This document shows, in pieces, positions 9,203 through 17,328 of a stretch of DNA of 64,000 bases. Position numbers and translations under genes: made by a program. Source of the DNA: JBKBKC01 sp046294265 (GTDB lineage: Bacteria; Pseudomonadota; Alphaproteobacteria; Rhodobacterales; Rhodobacteraceae). How positions within the stretch are numbered: the stretch's first letter is position 1; the number at the start of each line of letters is the position of its first letter. Where the stretch lies: NCBI GenBank assembly GCA_046294265.1, contig JBKBKC010000003.1:248001-312000 (forward strand), given 5' to 3'. A model generated the notes under the pieces. The model saw only the letters and a list, made by a program, of their open reading frames with translations. It did not search any database and was not told the origin of the DNA.

Positions 9203-9404
9203 GCTCAGCGGTATCAACAGTCTGACCCCTTCTTCAATGGGGCGCGCTCGACCCTGCCGGCCGTCGAAGGGCACGGAAGACGGCGAAGACCCCCAAAAAT
9301 CCCGAAGAATCATCTGTGCGGCGCCTGCAAATGGCAATTTTGCGGCGGATCCCTGTCAATGCGGCAACTCGGTATGGCAAACCACAACAACTGTGACCAG
9401 CCTG

Positions 9405-10304
9405 TCAGAACCACTGGCCCGGCTCCATCAGGCCAAGATCCATCAGCTGCTGGCTGGACCAAAGGAAGGGCGTCGAATTGCGCCAGCGGAAATCGCGGAT
9501 GGCGAATTTCGACCCAGGGTTCGACCGCAGTGCCTTGGCCGTCCGAAAGGACATCACGGCGGTGGTAAGGTTGTTGTGCCAGGGGCAGGCGTAGGTGTTG
9601 TATTCCTCGTCCGAGAACGTGAAATCCTCGCGCAGTTCCAGCTCCGGCTTGGCCCGGAACAGCGCGATCCGGTCGATCTTGCGCCGCAGCAAGGGCACAT
9701 GCTCCTCAAACCGCCAGCGCAGGCCGCCGAAGAAATCAAGCTGACGTTCCTTGGGGTGGTTGTGGTTTGCCGGGTCGGCCCGACCGAGCGCGTAGTATCC
9801 CGACCGGTCCAGCAGAGCGGCGTCGGGCGCCACCGCGTCAGGATGCTGGCCAAGGTCGCCTGCATAGAGGTCGATCACATAGGACAGGAACGCATCCCGC
9901 CGTTCCTCGGCATGAAAGGCGATCAGTTCGCGCGCGTTGCGCGTCTCGCAGAACGGAAAGAACAGGTATTCGGCGTTGTAGCCGTAATAAATCCATTGCC
10001 CCGGAGCAGCCGCGATCAGGGCGTTGACCGCACTCGTCAGCGCCGCATCGGCGTGGACGTCATAAACGACGCGCCGGATGCGCGGGGCGATGTCGTCAGA
10101 CGCCTCGATCCCCTCGGGGGCCAGCATCACCACCTCGCGAAACCCCGCCCGCAGATGGTGGTTCAGCGTGCCGTCCACCTCGGCCAGATCCTCGACAAAG
10201 ATCAGGGCGATGGGTCCCTTGGCGGGCGTGTCGCGCAGGGCAGCGATATAGTCCGAAAGGCTGCCGTGCCGCATCTTCTGCCCCGCTTGCCGGTCCTGGA
10301 CCAT
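9405..10304 (-). CDS. Conserved hypothetical protein, possible glycosyltransferase-2-like fold
   Basis: About 299 residues without a signal peptide. It reads as a real protein (alternating hydrophobic strands, aromatic-rich motifs such as QWIYYGYNAEYLFFPFCE and ACPWHNNLTTAVMSF), and it overlaps a longer open frame on the other strand that lacks protein character. The N-terminal segment GPIALIFVEDLAEVDGTLNHH followed by GFREVVMLAPEG suggests a nucleotide-sugar-transferase-like alpha/beta fold, but I cannot name a family. A second ATG at 10274 may be the true start. It is divergent from miaB. Confidence 0.65.
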   Translation of the reverse strand: MVQDRQAGQKMRHGSLSDYIAALRDTPAKGPIALIFVEDLAEVDGTLNHHLRAGFREVVMLAPEGIEASDDIAPRIRRVVYDVHADAALTSAVNALIAAAPGQWIYYGYNAEYLFFPFCETRNARELIAFHAEERRDAFLSYVIDLYAGDLGQHPDAVAPDAALLDRSGYYALGRADPANHNHPKERQLDFFGGLRWRFEEHVPLLRRKIDRIALFRAKPELELREDFTFSDEEYNTYACPWHNNLTTAVMSFRTAKALRSNPGSKFAIRDFRWRNSTPFLWSSQQLMDLGLMEPGQWF

Positions 10305-10430
10305 TGCTGCGGCAGGGTCGGTGAAAATGCGGTAAAGGTCAAACCCCTTGACGCGATGCGGCGGGTTGATTGCGGCCAGGGGGGGGAGGGTGTAGAACGT
10401 CGCTCTGTCTCATTTCCCCGGACCCTGCCG

Positions 10431-11750
10431 ATGCCCGCGCCGAAAAAGCTGTTCGTCAAGACCTATGGCTGCCAGATGAACGTCCATGACAGCGAGCGCA
10501 TGGCCGAGGTCATGGCGGCCGAGGGTTATGAGGCGGTGGACACGCCCGAGGGGGCGGACATGGTGATCCTGAACACCTGCCATATCCGGGAGAAAGCATC
10601 GGAAAAGCTCTATTCCGATCTCGGACGGCTCAAGCCGATGAAGGCCGCACATCCGGGAATGAAGGTCGCCGTGGCGGGCTGCGTGGCGCAGGCCGAGGGG
10701 GCCGAGATCGCGCGGCGGGCGCCGCTGGTCGATCTTGTGGTGGGGCCGCAGGCCTATCACCGGCTGCCCGACATGTTGCGCCGCGCGGGGGCGGGCGGGC
10801 GCGTGATCGATACCGAGTTCCCGCCCGAGGACAAGTTCGACCACCTGCCCGCGCGGCGCATGATGCGCGGCCCGACCGCCTTCCTGACCGTGCAGGAGGG
10901 CTGTGACAAGTTCTGCGCCTTCTGCGTGGTGCCCTACACGCGCGGGGCCGAGGTAAGCCGTCCGCCTGCCCGCATTCTTGCCGAGGCCTGCGATCTGGTG
11001 TCGCGCGGTGTGCGCGAGATCACCCTTCTGGGCCAGAACGTGAATGCCTGGCATGGCGAGGGCGAGGGCGGGGCCTGGGGGCTCGGGCGGCTTGTCCGAG
11101 CGCTGGCCGGCATCGCGGGACTAGAGCGCATTCGCTATACCACTAGCCATCCCAATGACATGGACGATGACCTGATCGCAGCACATGGCGATGTGCCCCA
11201 ATTGATGCCGTATCTGCACCTTCCCGTGCAATCGGGCAGTGACCGCATCCTGAAGGCGATGAACCGCAAGCATACCGCCGAGGGATATCTGCGTACGGTC
11301 GCGCGCATCCGGGCCGCCCGCCCCGACATCCTGCTGAGTTCGGATTTCATCGTCGGCTTTCCGGGCGAAACGGACGCCGATTTCGAAGCGACGCTGGACC
11401 TGATCCGCGCCGTCGGCTTTGGTGCCGCCTTCAGTTTTCGCTATTCCGCTCGGCCCGGCACACCCGCTGCCGAACGGCCGGGGGTAGCCGCCGCGGTTGC
11501 GGATGCGCGGCTGCAGCAGCTGCAGGCGCTGGTCACCGCGCAGCAGCAGGCGGCGCAGTTGGCCATGGTGGGGCGCGAGGTGTCGGTGCTGTATGAGAAA
11601 CCCGGGCGCATGGTGGGGCAATGGGTGGGAAAGTCCGACCATCTGCACGCCGTCCATGTTTCGGATCCCGCGGGCCGCGCGGGTGAGATGGTGCGCGTTC
11701 GGATCATCGCATCGTCGTCCAATTCGCTGGCGGGGGAACGGCTGGCCTGA
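10431..11750 (+). CDS. miaB: tRNA-2-methylthio-N6-dimethylallyladenosine synthase MiaB
   Basis: A 439-residue radical SAM methylthiotransferase acting on i6A37 of tRNAs. The N-terminal UPF0004 domain supplies three cysteines (KTYGCQMN, LNTCHIREKA, VAGCVAQAEG). The radical SAM cluster is CDKFCAFC near residues 157-164. A TRAM-like domain closes the protein. The ATG at 10431 matches the family start; the open frame continues further upstream, but that part is antisense to the neighbouring gene and is not protein-like. Confidence 0.95.
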   Translation: MPAPKKLFVKTYGCQMNVHDSERMAEVMAAEGYEAVDTPEGADMVILNTCHIREKASEKLYSDLGRLKPMKAAHPGMKVAVAGCVAQAEGAEIARRAPLVDLVVGPQAYHRLPDMLRRAGAGGRVIDTEFPPEDKFDHLPARRMMRGPTAFLTVQEGCDKFCAFCVVPYTRGAEVSRPPARILAEACDLVSRGVREITLLGQNVNAWHGEGEGGAWGLGRLVRALAGIAGLERIRYTTSHPNDMDDDLIAAHGDVPQLMPYLHLPVQSGSDRILKAMNRKHTAEGYLRTVARIRAARPDILLSSDFIVGFPGETDADFEATLDLIRAVGFGAAFSFRYSARPGTPAAERPGVAAAVADARLQQLQALVTAQQQAAQLAMVGREVSVLYEKPGRMVGQWVGKSDHLHAVHVSDPAGRAGEMVRVRIIASSSNSLAGERLA

Positions 11751-11955
11751 CGGCAGTGACAGGCTGTTTCCACTATATGGCCAATGCGCCGTCCCTTTCT
11801 GCATTCTTGCCACAACCGCAACAATTGGTAGGAAGCGGCCTTGGTATCGCCACATTCTGCTTTACAAGCCGCCCGCTGCGATGCGACAAGATCAAATAAC
11901 ATCATCTTGTATTCCAGTTTGCCCAGGGGGTGCGGCCTTGCTTAGGATAATTTCC

Positions 11956-12510
11956 ATGGCCATGCGCGGGGTGGCGGCGGCCGCCGTGCTGGCGTTTGTT
12001 GCGGTGGCGGGAATCCCCGCCGAAGCGCAGAACAAGCCGCGACAGGTCGGCGTGATCGAATGGGGCGCCTGGATCGACGATGACGGATGCATGCACTGGT
12101 GGGCCGATGGCGGGCTGGAGGGTTATATGGTCCCCCGGCGCAACCCCAAGACGGGCAAGCCTGTCTGCCTGAAAAAGAACACTTGCCTGGTGGAGAACAC
12201 CGATACGCTTTTCGCAACTGACAGCCATCACCTGACGGCGCACGGCCGCGCCCGGTTGCAGCACTTCTTCCGCACGTCCGGCGCGTTCGGCTATGCCATT
12301 TATGGGCACACGGACAGCCGTGCGTCGGATGAATACAACATGCGCCTTTCGCAGCGCCGCGCAGCCTCGGTCGCCGCGGTGGCGCGGTCTGTCGGCGCGG
12401 TGATCGAACGCGAGATCGGCTATGGCGAGCGCCAGCCGATCGCCACGAACGCCACCGACGCGGGGATGCAGAAGAACCGTCGCGTCGAAGTCGTCTGCTA
12501 CCGGTGGTGA
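11956..12510 (+). CDS. Secreted OmpA-family protein with N-terminal cysteine-framed module
   Basis: A 184-residue exported protein. A signal peptide (hydrophobic AAAAVLAFVAVAGIPAEAQ) leads the mature chain. The C-terminal half is an OmpA-like peptidoglycan-binding domain (YAIYGHTDSRASDEYN, then LSQRRAASVAAV and NRRVEVVC). Between them lies a ~31-residue module running from DDDGCMHWWADGG to GKPVC, which recurs in the next gene. The start is set by AGGA 8 bases upstream. The downstream lipoprotein begins 5 bases after the stop. A role in outer-membrane/peptidoglycan anchoring is inferred. Confidence 0.82.
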   Translation: MAMRGVAAAAVLAFVAVAGIPAEAQNKPRQVGVIEWGAWIDDDGCMHWWADGGLEGYMVPRRNPKTGKPVCLKKNTCLVENTDTLFATDSHHLTAHGRARLQHFFRTSGAFGYAIYGHTDSRASDEYNMRLSQRRAASVAAVARSVGAVIEREIGYGERQPIATNATDAGMQKNRRVEVVCYRW

Positions 12511-12515
12511 GAAAC

Positions 12516-12869
12516 ATGAAAACGCATTTCGTTCCGTTCGCGCTTGTCTCGACGCTGATGCTGTCGGCCTGTCAGGATGGGCTGTCGCCTTATGTCGAAA
12601 ATCCGAACACGGTGATCGCGACCTCCTATGACCGAGGCTTCGGTCGTCGCGGGCCGCTGCCGCATGGCGGCGGGGCCATCGCCTATGACCCAGACGGTTG
12701 CCAGAACTGGCTGCTGGATGATGGGGTTGAGGGGTATTCCAGCCCGCGCTTCGATCCGGTGTCGGGCCTCCCGGTCTGCAACAACCATTTCCCGCCGGGT
12801 GCAGTGGTGCGCGATTACCAGACCTCCAAGACGGGGCTGCGCGACTGGGTGCCGGGAACGTCCCGGTAA
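12516..12869 (+). CDS. Small lipoprotein sharing the cysteine module of its neighbour
   Basis: A 117-residue protein with a lipoprotein signal: a short positively charged start, a hydrophobic stretch and the lipobox LMLSAC with Cys near residue 18. The mature part has DPDGCQNWLLDDGVEGYSS followed by the PRFDPVSGLPVC segment. This aligns without gaps to the module in the OmpA-like protein encoded just upstream. The shared cysteines could form a disulfide in the periplasm. No known family recognised. Confidence 0.75.
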   Translation: MKTHFVPFALVSTLMLSACQDGLSPYVENPNTVIATSYDRGFGRRGPLPHGGGAIAYDPDGCQNWLLDDGVEGYSSPRFDPVSGLPVCNNHFPPGAVVRDYQTSKTGLRDWVPGTSR

Positions 12870-12920
12870 TGACAGGGATGCGGGGGCGGCGCGCCGATCC
12901 CGCCCGATCAGGACACCCGA

Positions 12921-12950
12921 GGGGCCGCAGCCAGTGCTGCGGCCCTTGCT
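12921..12950 (+). terminator. Hairpin terminator after the lipoprotein gene
   Basis: A perfect 10-bp stem (GGGCCGCAGC/GCTGCGGCCC, 12922-12931 with 12936-12945) with a 4-base loop is followed by TTGCTGCTCT. It lies about 50 bases after the lipoprotein stop and ahead of phoH. Confidence 0.7.
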
Positions 12951-13101
12951 GCTCTCAAAGGGGCGCAGGCCAAGATTTCATCGCAATTGTCATTGAACCG
13001 GCACGTTCCCGCGCCACTCTGTTGGCGGGTGATACAACCCTCTTGCCATGGCCCTACCCGGGGCGCACACTTTCCTCATCGTAGATCAAAAGGAGATATC
13101 C

Positions 13102-14118
13102 TTGGGCATCAGCGCGCTGACCCCCCCGACCGCCGCCGACGATGTTGTGGAAACCCTGCTCGAATTCCCTGACAACCGGCTTATGAAGGCGCTGTGCGGC
13201 GAATATGACCGCAACCTGGCGCAGATCGAACACCAGACGGGGGTTCACATCCTGCCCAGGGGCAACAGGCTGGCGGTGATCGGCGAGCGCAGTGCGCGGG
13301 AGCAGGCGTCATCGGTGCTGCGGTCGCTTTATGCACGGCTTGAGGCGGGGCGCGACGTGGTGGCAGGCGACATCGACGGCGCCATCCGCATGGGACGCCC
13401 GATGCCGGGCTTGCCCGCATCCGGCGAACAGATCGAGATGTTCTCGGGCGGGAAATACGAGCTTCGCACGCGCAAGAAACCCATCGAACCCCGAACCGAG
13501 GCGCAAAAGACCTATGTGAAAAACCTCTTTGACCATGAGCTTGGGTTCGGGATCGGGCCTGCGGGCACGGGCAAGACTTATCTGGCCGTGGCCGTGGGCG
13601 TGACCATGCTGATTTCGGGCGCGGTGGAGCGGATCATCCTGAGCCGCCCGGCCGTGGAGGCGGGTGAGCGGCTGGGCTTTCTGCCCGGCGACATGAAGGA
13701 CAAGATCGACCCCTACATGCAGCCACTTTACGATGCGCTGAATGATTTCCTGCCCTCCAAGCAGATGCAGAAGCTGATGGAGGAAAAACGGATCGAGATC
13801 GCGCCGCTGGCTTTCATGCGGGGGCGCACGCTGTCGGGCGCATTTGTGGTGCTGGACGAGGCGCAGAACGCGACCACGATGCAGATGAAGATGTTCCTGA
13901 CCCGTCTTGGCGAGGGCAGCCGCATGGTCATCACCGGCGACCGCACGCAGATCGACCTTCCGCGCGGCACGGCCAGCGGTCTGGCCGATGCCGAGCGCAT
14001 CCTGAAGGGGGTGAGGGGCGTATCGTTCAACTATTTCACCGCCAAGGACGTGGTGCGCCACCCGCTTGTGGCCCGCATCATCGAGGCCTATGAGGCCGAT
14101 GATGGAGCCTCTGGTTGA
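13102..14118 (+). CDS. phoH: PhoH family ATPase
   Basis: A 338-residue PhoH-like protein with Walker A GPAGTGKTYLAV and Walker B VVLDEAQNATT; an N-terminal KH-like region precedes it. In alphaproteobacteria it sits with ybeY and is linked to RNA metabolism. I set the start at the TTG at 13102 because AAGGAG lies 6 bases upstream and the next residues (GISALTPPTAADD) match the family start. The upstream in-frame ATG at 13048 would add 18 unrelated residues across this ribosome binding site. The last bases overlap ybeY. Confidence 0.92.
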   Translation: MGISALTPPTAADDVVETLLEFPDNRLMKALCGEYDRNLAQIEHQTGVHILPRGNRLAVIGERSAREQASSVLRSLYARLEAGRDVVAGDIDGAIRMGRPMPGLPASGEQIEMFSGGKYELRTRKKPIEPRTEAQKTYVKNLFDHELGFGIGPAGTGKTYLAVAVGVTMLISGAVERIILSRPAVEAGERLGFLPGDMKDKIDPYMQPLYDALNDFLPSKQMQKLMEEKRIEIAPLAFMRGRTLSGAFVVLDEAQNATTMQMKMFLTRLGEGSRMVITGDRTQIDLPRGTASGLADAERILKGVRGVSFNYFTAKDVVRHPLVARIIEAYEADDGASG

Positions 14119-14608
14119 CACCGTGATCGAGGATGTCCGGTGGGAGGCCGCCGGATTGCCCGCGCTGGCCGAACGGGCGGCGGCGGCGGTTCTGGCGGAC
14201 CGTGAGATGCCGCAGGTGGCGTTCCAGATCAGCTTGATGGGCTGCGACGACGCCCGGATCGCCGTGCTGAATGGCGATTTCCGGGGCAAGGCGGTGCCGA
14301 CCAACGTGTTGTCCTGGCCATCCGAGGACTTGTCGGATGGCAACATCGGTCGCGAACCCGCAACACCCCTGCCCGGGGACCCGGATGATCCGTGGCTCCT
14401 AGGCGACATTGCGATTGCCTATGACACGTGCGCGCGCGAGGCGGCCGAAATGGACAAGCCCCTTGACCAGCACGCCACGCATCTGATCGTCCATGCAACC
14501 TTGCATCTGCTGGGCTATGACCATGAGACGGAGGCGGATGCCGCGTTGATGGAGGGGGCCGAGATGCGTATCCTTGCCACGCTCGGGGTTGCCAATCCCT
14601 ATGCGTAA
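14099..14608 (+). CDS. ybeY: Endoribonuclease YbeY
   Basis: A 169-residue metal-dependent RNase for 16S rRNA 3'-end maturation and ribosome quality control. The zinc motif H-x3-H-x5-H is visible as HATLHLLGYDHE, and the LNGDFRGKAVPTNVLSWP segment is also characteristic. Two consecutive ATGs (14099, 14102) lie inside the end of phoH, giving a ~20-base overlap and likely coupling. Confidence 0.93.
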   Translation: MMEPLVDTVIEDVRWEAAGLPALAERAAAAVLADREMPQVAFQISLMGCDDARIAVLNGDFRGKAVPTNVLSWPSEDLSDGNIGREPATPLPGDPDDPWLLGDIAIAYDTCAREAAEMDKPLDQHATHLIVHATLHLLGYDHETEADAALMEGAEMRILATLGVANPYA

Positions 14609-14672
14609 TCCCATCTGACCCCAACCACGAACCCGAGGTGCCCGGCAGGCGCCATTGACCGGACAAGGACCC

Positions 14673-15719
14673 ATGGGCAGTAGCAGCGACGGTTCCAGCG
14701 CGCCGCAAAGCGCGCAGGATCCAGACCAATCCCGTTCCGCAGCGCCTTCTGCGGCCAGCCGAAGGCGCAACGGAAAGAAGGGGCTGATCGGCCGACTTCT
14801 GAACGTTCTGGGCCCGAATGGGCCGGCGACGGCTGATGGTGTGACCGATCCCGCCACTGCGACCACGCCCGGCCCGCTGCCGCCGACCCACGGCATGGCC
14901 AACCTGCGGCGCCTCAGGGTGGATGACGTGTCTATCCCAAAGGTCGAGATCGTGGCCGTGCCGCTGGACATCGCCAAGGAAGACCTGCTCAACGTGTTTC
15001 GAAAGCACGAATTCTCACGCCTGCCGGTGTTCAAGGGCACGCTAGACCATCCCCTTGGCCTGATCTTGCTAAAGGACCTGGCGTTGCAGCACGGGTTCGG
15101 TGCGGGCGGGCGGTTCGCCCTGAAAAAGATGTTGCGGCCCATTCTTTATGCGCCGCCGTCGATGCCTGTCGGTGTGCTCTTGCAGAAGATGCAGCGCGAG
15201 CGCGTGCATATGGCGCTGGTGATCGACGAATATGGCGGGGTCGATGGACTGGTGACGATCGAGGACCTGATCGAGACGGTGATCGGAGAGATCGAGGATG
15301 AGCATGACGAGGAAGAGGGCGCGCTGTGGAAGCAGGAAAAGCCCGGCGTGTTCATCGCACAGGCGGTGGCTCCTCTGGATGAGTTCGAGGCCGCCATCGG
15401 GTTGCGGCTGCGTGTGGGCGAGGATGACGAGGATATCGACACCGTGGGTGGCCTTGTGTTCCTGCGCACCGGTCGGGTGCCTGCACGGGGCGAAGTGGTG
15501 CCGCATGAAAGCGGGGCCGAGTTCGAGGTAATCGATGCCGATGCCCGCCGGATCAAGCGGTTGCGGCTGCGTCTGCCCGGCGTAGCGGCGACCCCAGCAG
15601 CACCCGTCCCCCCCATTCCCCCACCCGAGCCCCCTTCCTATACCCGTCCCGAAATGCGGCCCGAGCCGCCCCACGAGCCCCCGCCGCACCCGGCGACTGC
15701 GCGGCCCGACGGGGCATGA
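14673..15719 (+). CDS. CorC/HlyC-type CBS-domain protein
   Basis: A 348-residue cytosolic protein. Two CBS domains run from about residue 80 to 210; a conserved patch VIDEYGGVDGLVTIEDLIE marks the second. A CorC_HlyC domain follows (about 230-300). The last ~40 residues are an unusual Pro-rich tail (PPIPPPEPPSYTRPE). This is the CorC type without the DUF21 membrane part, associated with magnesium/cobalt homeostasis. ATG 14673 follows AAGGA. Its stop overlaps the lnt start by 4 bases (ATGA). The order ybeY-corC-lnt is a common envelope/ribosome cluster. Confidence 0.9.
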   Translation: MGSSSDGSSAPQSAQDPDQSRSAAPSAASRRRNGKKGLIGRLLNVLGPNGPATADGVTDPATATTPGPLPPTHGMANLRRLRVDDVSIPKVEIVAVPLDIAKEDLLNVFRKHEFSRLPVFKGTLDHPLGLILLKDLALQHGFGAGGRFALKKMLRPILYAPPSMPVGVLLQKMQRERVHMALVIDEYGGVDGLVTIEDLIETVIGEIEDEHDEEEGALWKQEKPGVFIAQAVAPLDEFEAAIGLRLRVGEDDEDIDTVGGLVFLRTGRVPARGEVVPHESGAEFEVIDADARRIKRLRLRLPGVAATPAAPVPPIPPPEPPSYTRPEMRPEPPHEPPPHPATARPDGA

Positions 15720-17239
15720 CCGGCGCGATGCCCGTGGTGGCGGGCCTGTCGGGCCGCGCGGCCATCGGCGCGGCCTTCGGGTTGGGGGTGGTGGCGGGCA
15801 CGGGACAGGCGCCGCTGGGCATGTGGTGGCTGACCTTGCCCGCGTTTGCCGCACTTGTGGTGCTGGTGGGGCGGGCGGCAGGCCCGCGGCGCGCGGCGGT
15901 GCTGGGCCTCTGGGCCGGGGCGGGGCATTTCGGGCTTGCGCTGTCCTGGATCGTGGAGCCTTTTCTGATCGACATGGCCACGCATGGCTGGATGGCCCCC
16001 TTTGCCCTGATGCTGATGGCCTTTGGGTTGGCGCTGTTCTGGGCGGTGGCGGCGGGGCTGGCGGCGTGCCTGCCGGGGCTGAGGGCGCGGGCGCTGGGGT
16101 TTGCGGGTGCGCTGACGTTGGCCGAGATGGCGCGGGGCGTGGTGTTCACCGGCTTTCCCTGGGCGCAGCCGGGCCATTCGCTGATCGGTACGACCCTGGC
16201 GCAGGTGGCGGCGGTGGCGGGGCCTGAGGCGCTGACCCTGCTCGTGATGCTGGCGGCGGCGCTGCCGGTGGCGATGCGCTGGCCGGGTCTGGCGCTGTCG
16301 GGCGCGATGCTGGCGGGCCTTTGGGTCTGGGGGGCCGACCGGCTGGCCGAACCGATGGCCGCGAACCCGGATGCGCCGGTGATCCGCCTGGTGCAGCCTA
16401 ATGCCGAACAGTCGATAAAATGGGACCCGGACCTCGTACGCGGCCATTTTGACCGGCTGCTGACACTGACACGCCTGCCCCCCGCCCCCGGTGCCCCTGC
16501 GCCGGAGCTTGCGATCTGGCCCGAAACGGCGGTGCCCTATCTGATGGACCGCACCCCCGACGCGCTATGGGACATCGCGGAGGCGGGCGGAGGCATGCCG
16601 GTGGCCACCGGTATCCAACGCAGCGATGGCGGGTGGCGGTACTGGAATTCACTGGCCGTAATCGGGCCGGGGGGGGCCGTGCAGGCGGTCTATGACAAGC
16701 ACCACCTCGTGCCCTTCGGCGAATACATCCCCTTTGGCGACCTTATCGCCGACTGGTTCGGCATCACCGCCTTTGCCACGCAGGAGGGCAACGGATATTC
16801 TTTCGGCCCCGGTCCTGCGCTGCTGGACCTTGGCTCCCGGCTTGGACGGGCGCTGCCGCTGATCTGCTACGAGGCGGTGTTTCCGCGTGACATCCGCGCG
16901 GCACCGGGGCGGGCGGACTGGCTGATGCAGGTCACCAACGATGCGTGGTTTGGGCGGCTGAACGGGCCCTACCAGCATCTGGCACAGGCCCGGCTGCGCG
17001 CCATAGAACAGGGACTGCCGATGCTGCGCGTGGCCAATACGGGCGTTTCAGCGGTGATCGACGCGCGGGGCCGGGTGGCCGGGCTGATCCCGCTTGGGGT
17101 GGCGGGGCATCTGGACGTGGTGCTGCCGGGCGCATTGCCCGCCACGCCATATGCGCGCCATGGCGACCTGTTGCTGTGGATGATGCTGGCGGGGCTCGGT
17201 TTCGCTGCGGGGCTGGTCGCCATCCGTGGCTGGGATTGA
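15716..17239 (+). CDS. lnt: Apolipoprotein N-acyltransferase
   Basis: A 507-residue inner-membrane enzyme that adds the third acyl chain to lipoproteins. About six N-terminal hydrophobic helices precede a periplasmic nitrilase-fold domain. The catalytic triad is visible: E270 in IWPETAVPYL, K328 in YDKHHLVPFGEY, and C384 in PLICYEAVFP. A final helix lies at the C-terminus. The start overlaps the stop of the CorC gene. Confidence 0.95.
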   Translation: MTGAMPVVAGLSGRAAIGAAFGLGVVAGTGQAPLGMWWLTLPAFAALVVLVGRAAGPRRAAVLGLWAGAGHFGLALSWIVEPFLIDMATHGWMAPFALMLMAFGLALFWAVAAGLAACLPGLRARALGFAGALTLAEMARGVVFTGFPWAQPGHSLIGTTLAQVAAVAGPEALTLLVMLAAALPVAMRWPGLALSGAMLAGLWVWGADRLAEPMAANPDAPVIRLVQPNAEQSIKWDPDLVRGHFDRLLTLTRLPPAPGAPAPELAIWPETAVPYLMDRTPDALWDIAEAGGGMPVATGIQRSDGGWRYWNSLAVIGPGGAVQAVYDKHHLVPFGEYIPFGDLIADWFGITAFATQEGNGYSFGPGPALLDLGSRLGRALPLICYEAVFPRDIRAAPGRADWLMQVTNDAWFGRLNGPYQHLAQARLRAIEQGLPMLRVANTGVSAVIDARGRVAGLIPLGVAGHLDVVLPGALPATPYARHGDLLLWMMLAGLGFAAGLVAIRGWD

Positions 17240-17273
17240 CGCGCGCGGCGCGACCGGATAGCGCGGCTCATCC

Positions 17274-17322
17274 CACCGTCACAACGGCTTCCTGGCGTGG
17301 CGGGCATTAGCCAATGGAGCAC
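17274..17322 (+). promoter_or_regulatory. SAM/SAH riboswitch covering the metK ribosome binding site
   Basis: Stem P1 pairs 17276-17282 (CCGTCAC) with 17297-17303 (GTGGCGG), seven pairs including one G-U. The loop contains AACGGCTTCCTGGC, the conserved core of the Rhodobacterales SAM/SAH class. Downstream, ATTAGCCAATGGAGCA carries the Shine-Dalgarno GGAG (17316-17319). Its complement, CTTCC, lies in the loop, so ligand binding would fold an H-type pseudoknot that hides the ribosome binding site. This predicts SAM feedback on translation of metK. Confidence 0.88.
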
Positions 17323-17328
17323 GTCCCC

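Noticed and set aside
9201..10430. Long upstream extension of the miaB frame (would give an 849-residue protein)
   Set aside because: The extra 410 residues are antisense to a protein-like reverse gene and lack protein character; miaB homologues start at 10431.
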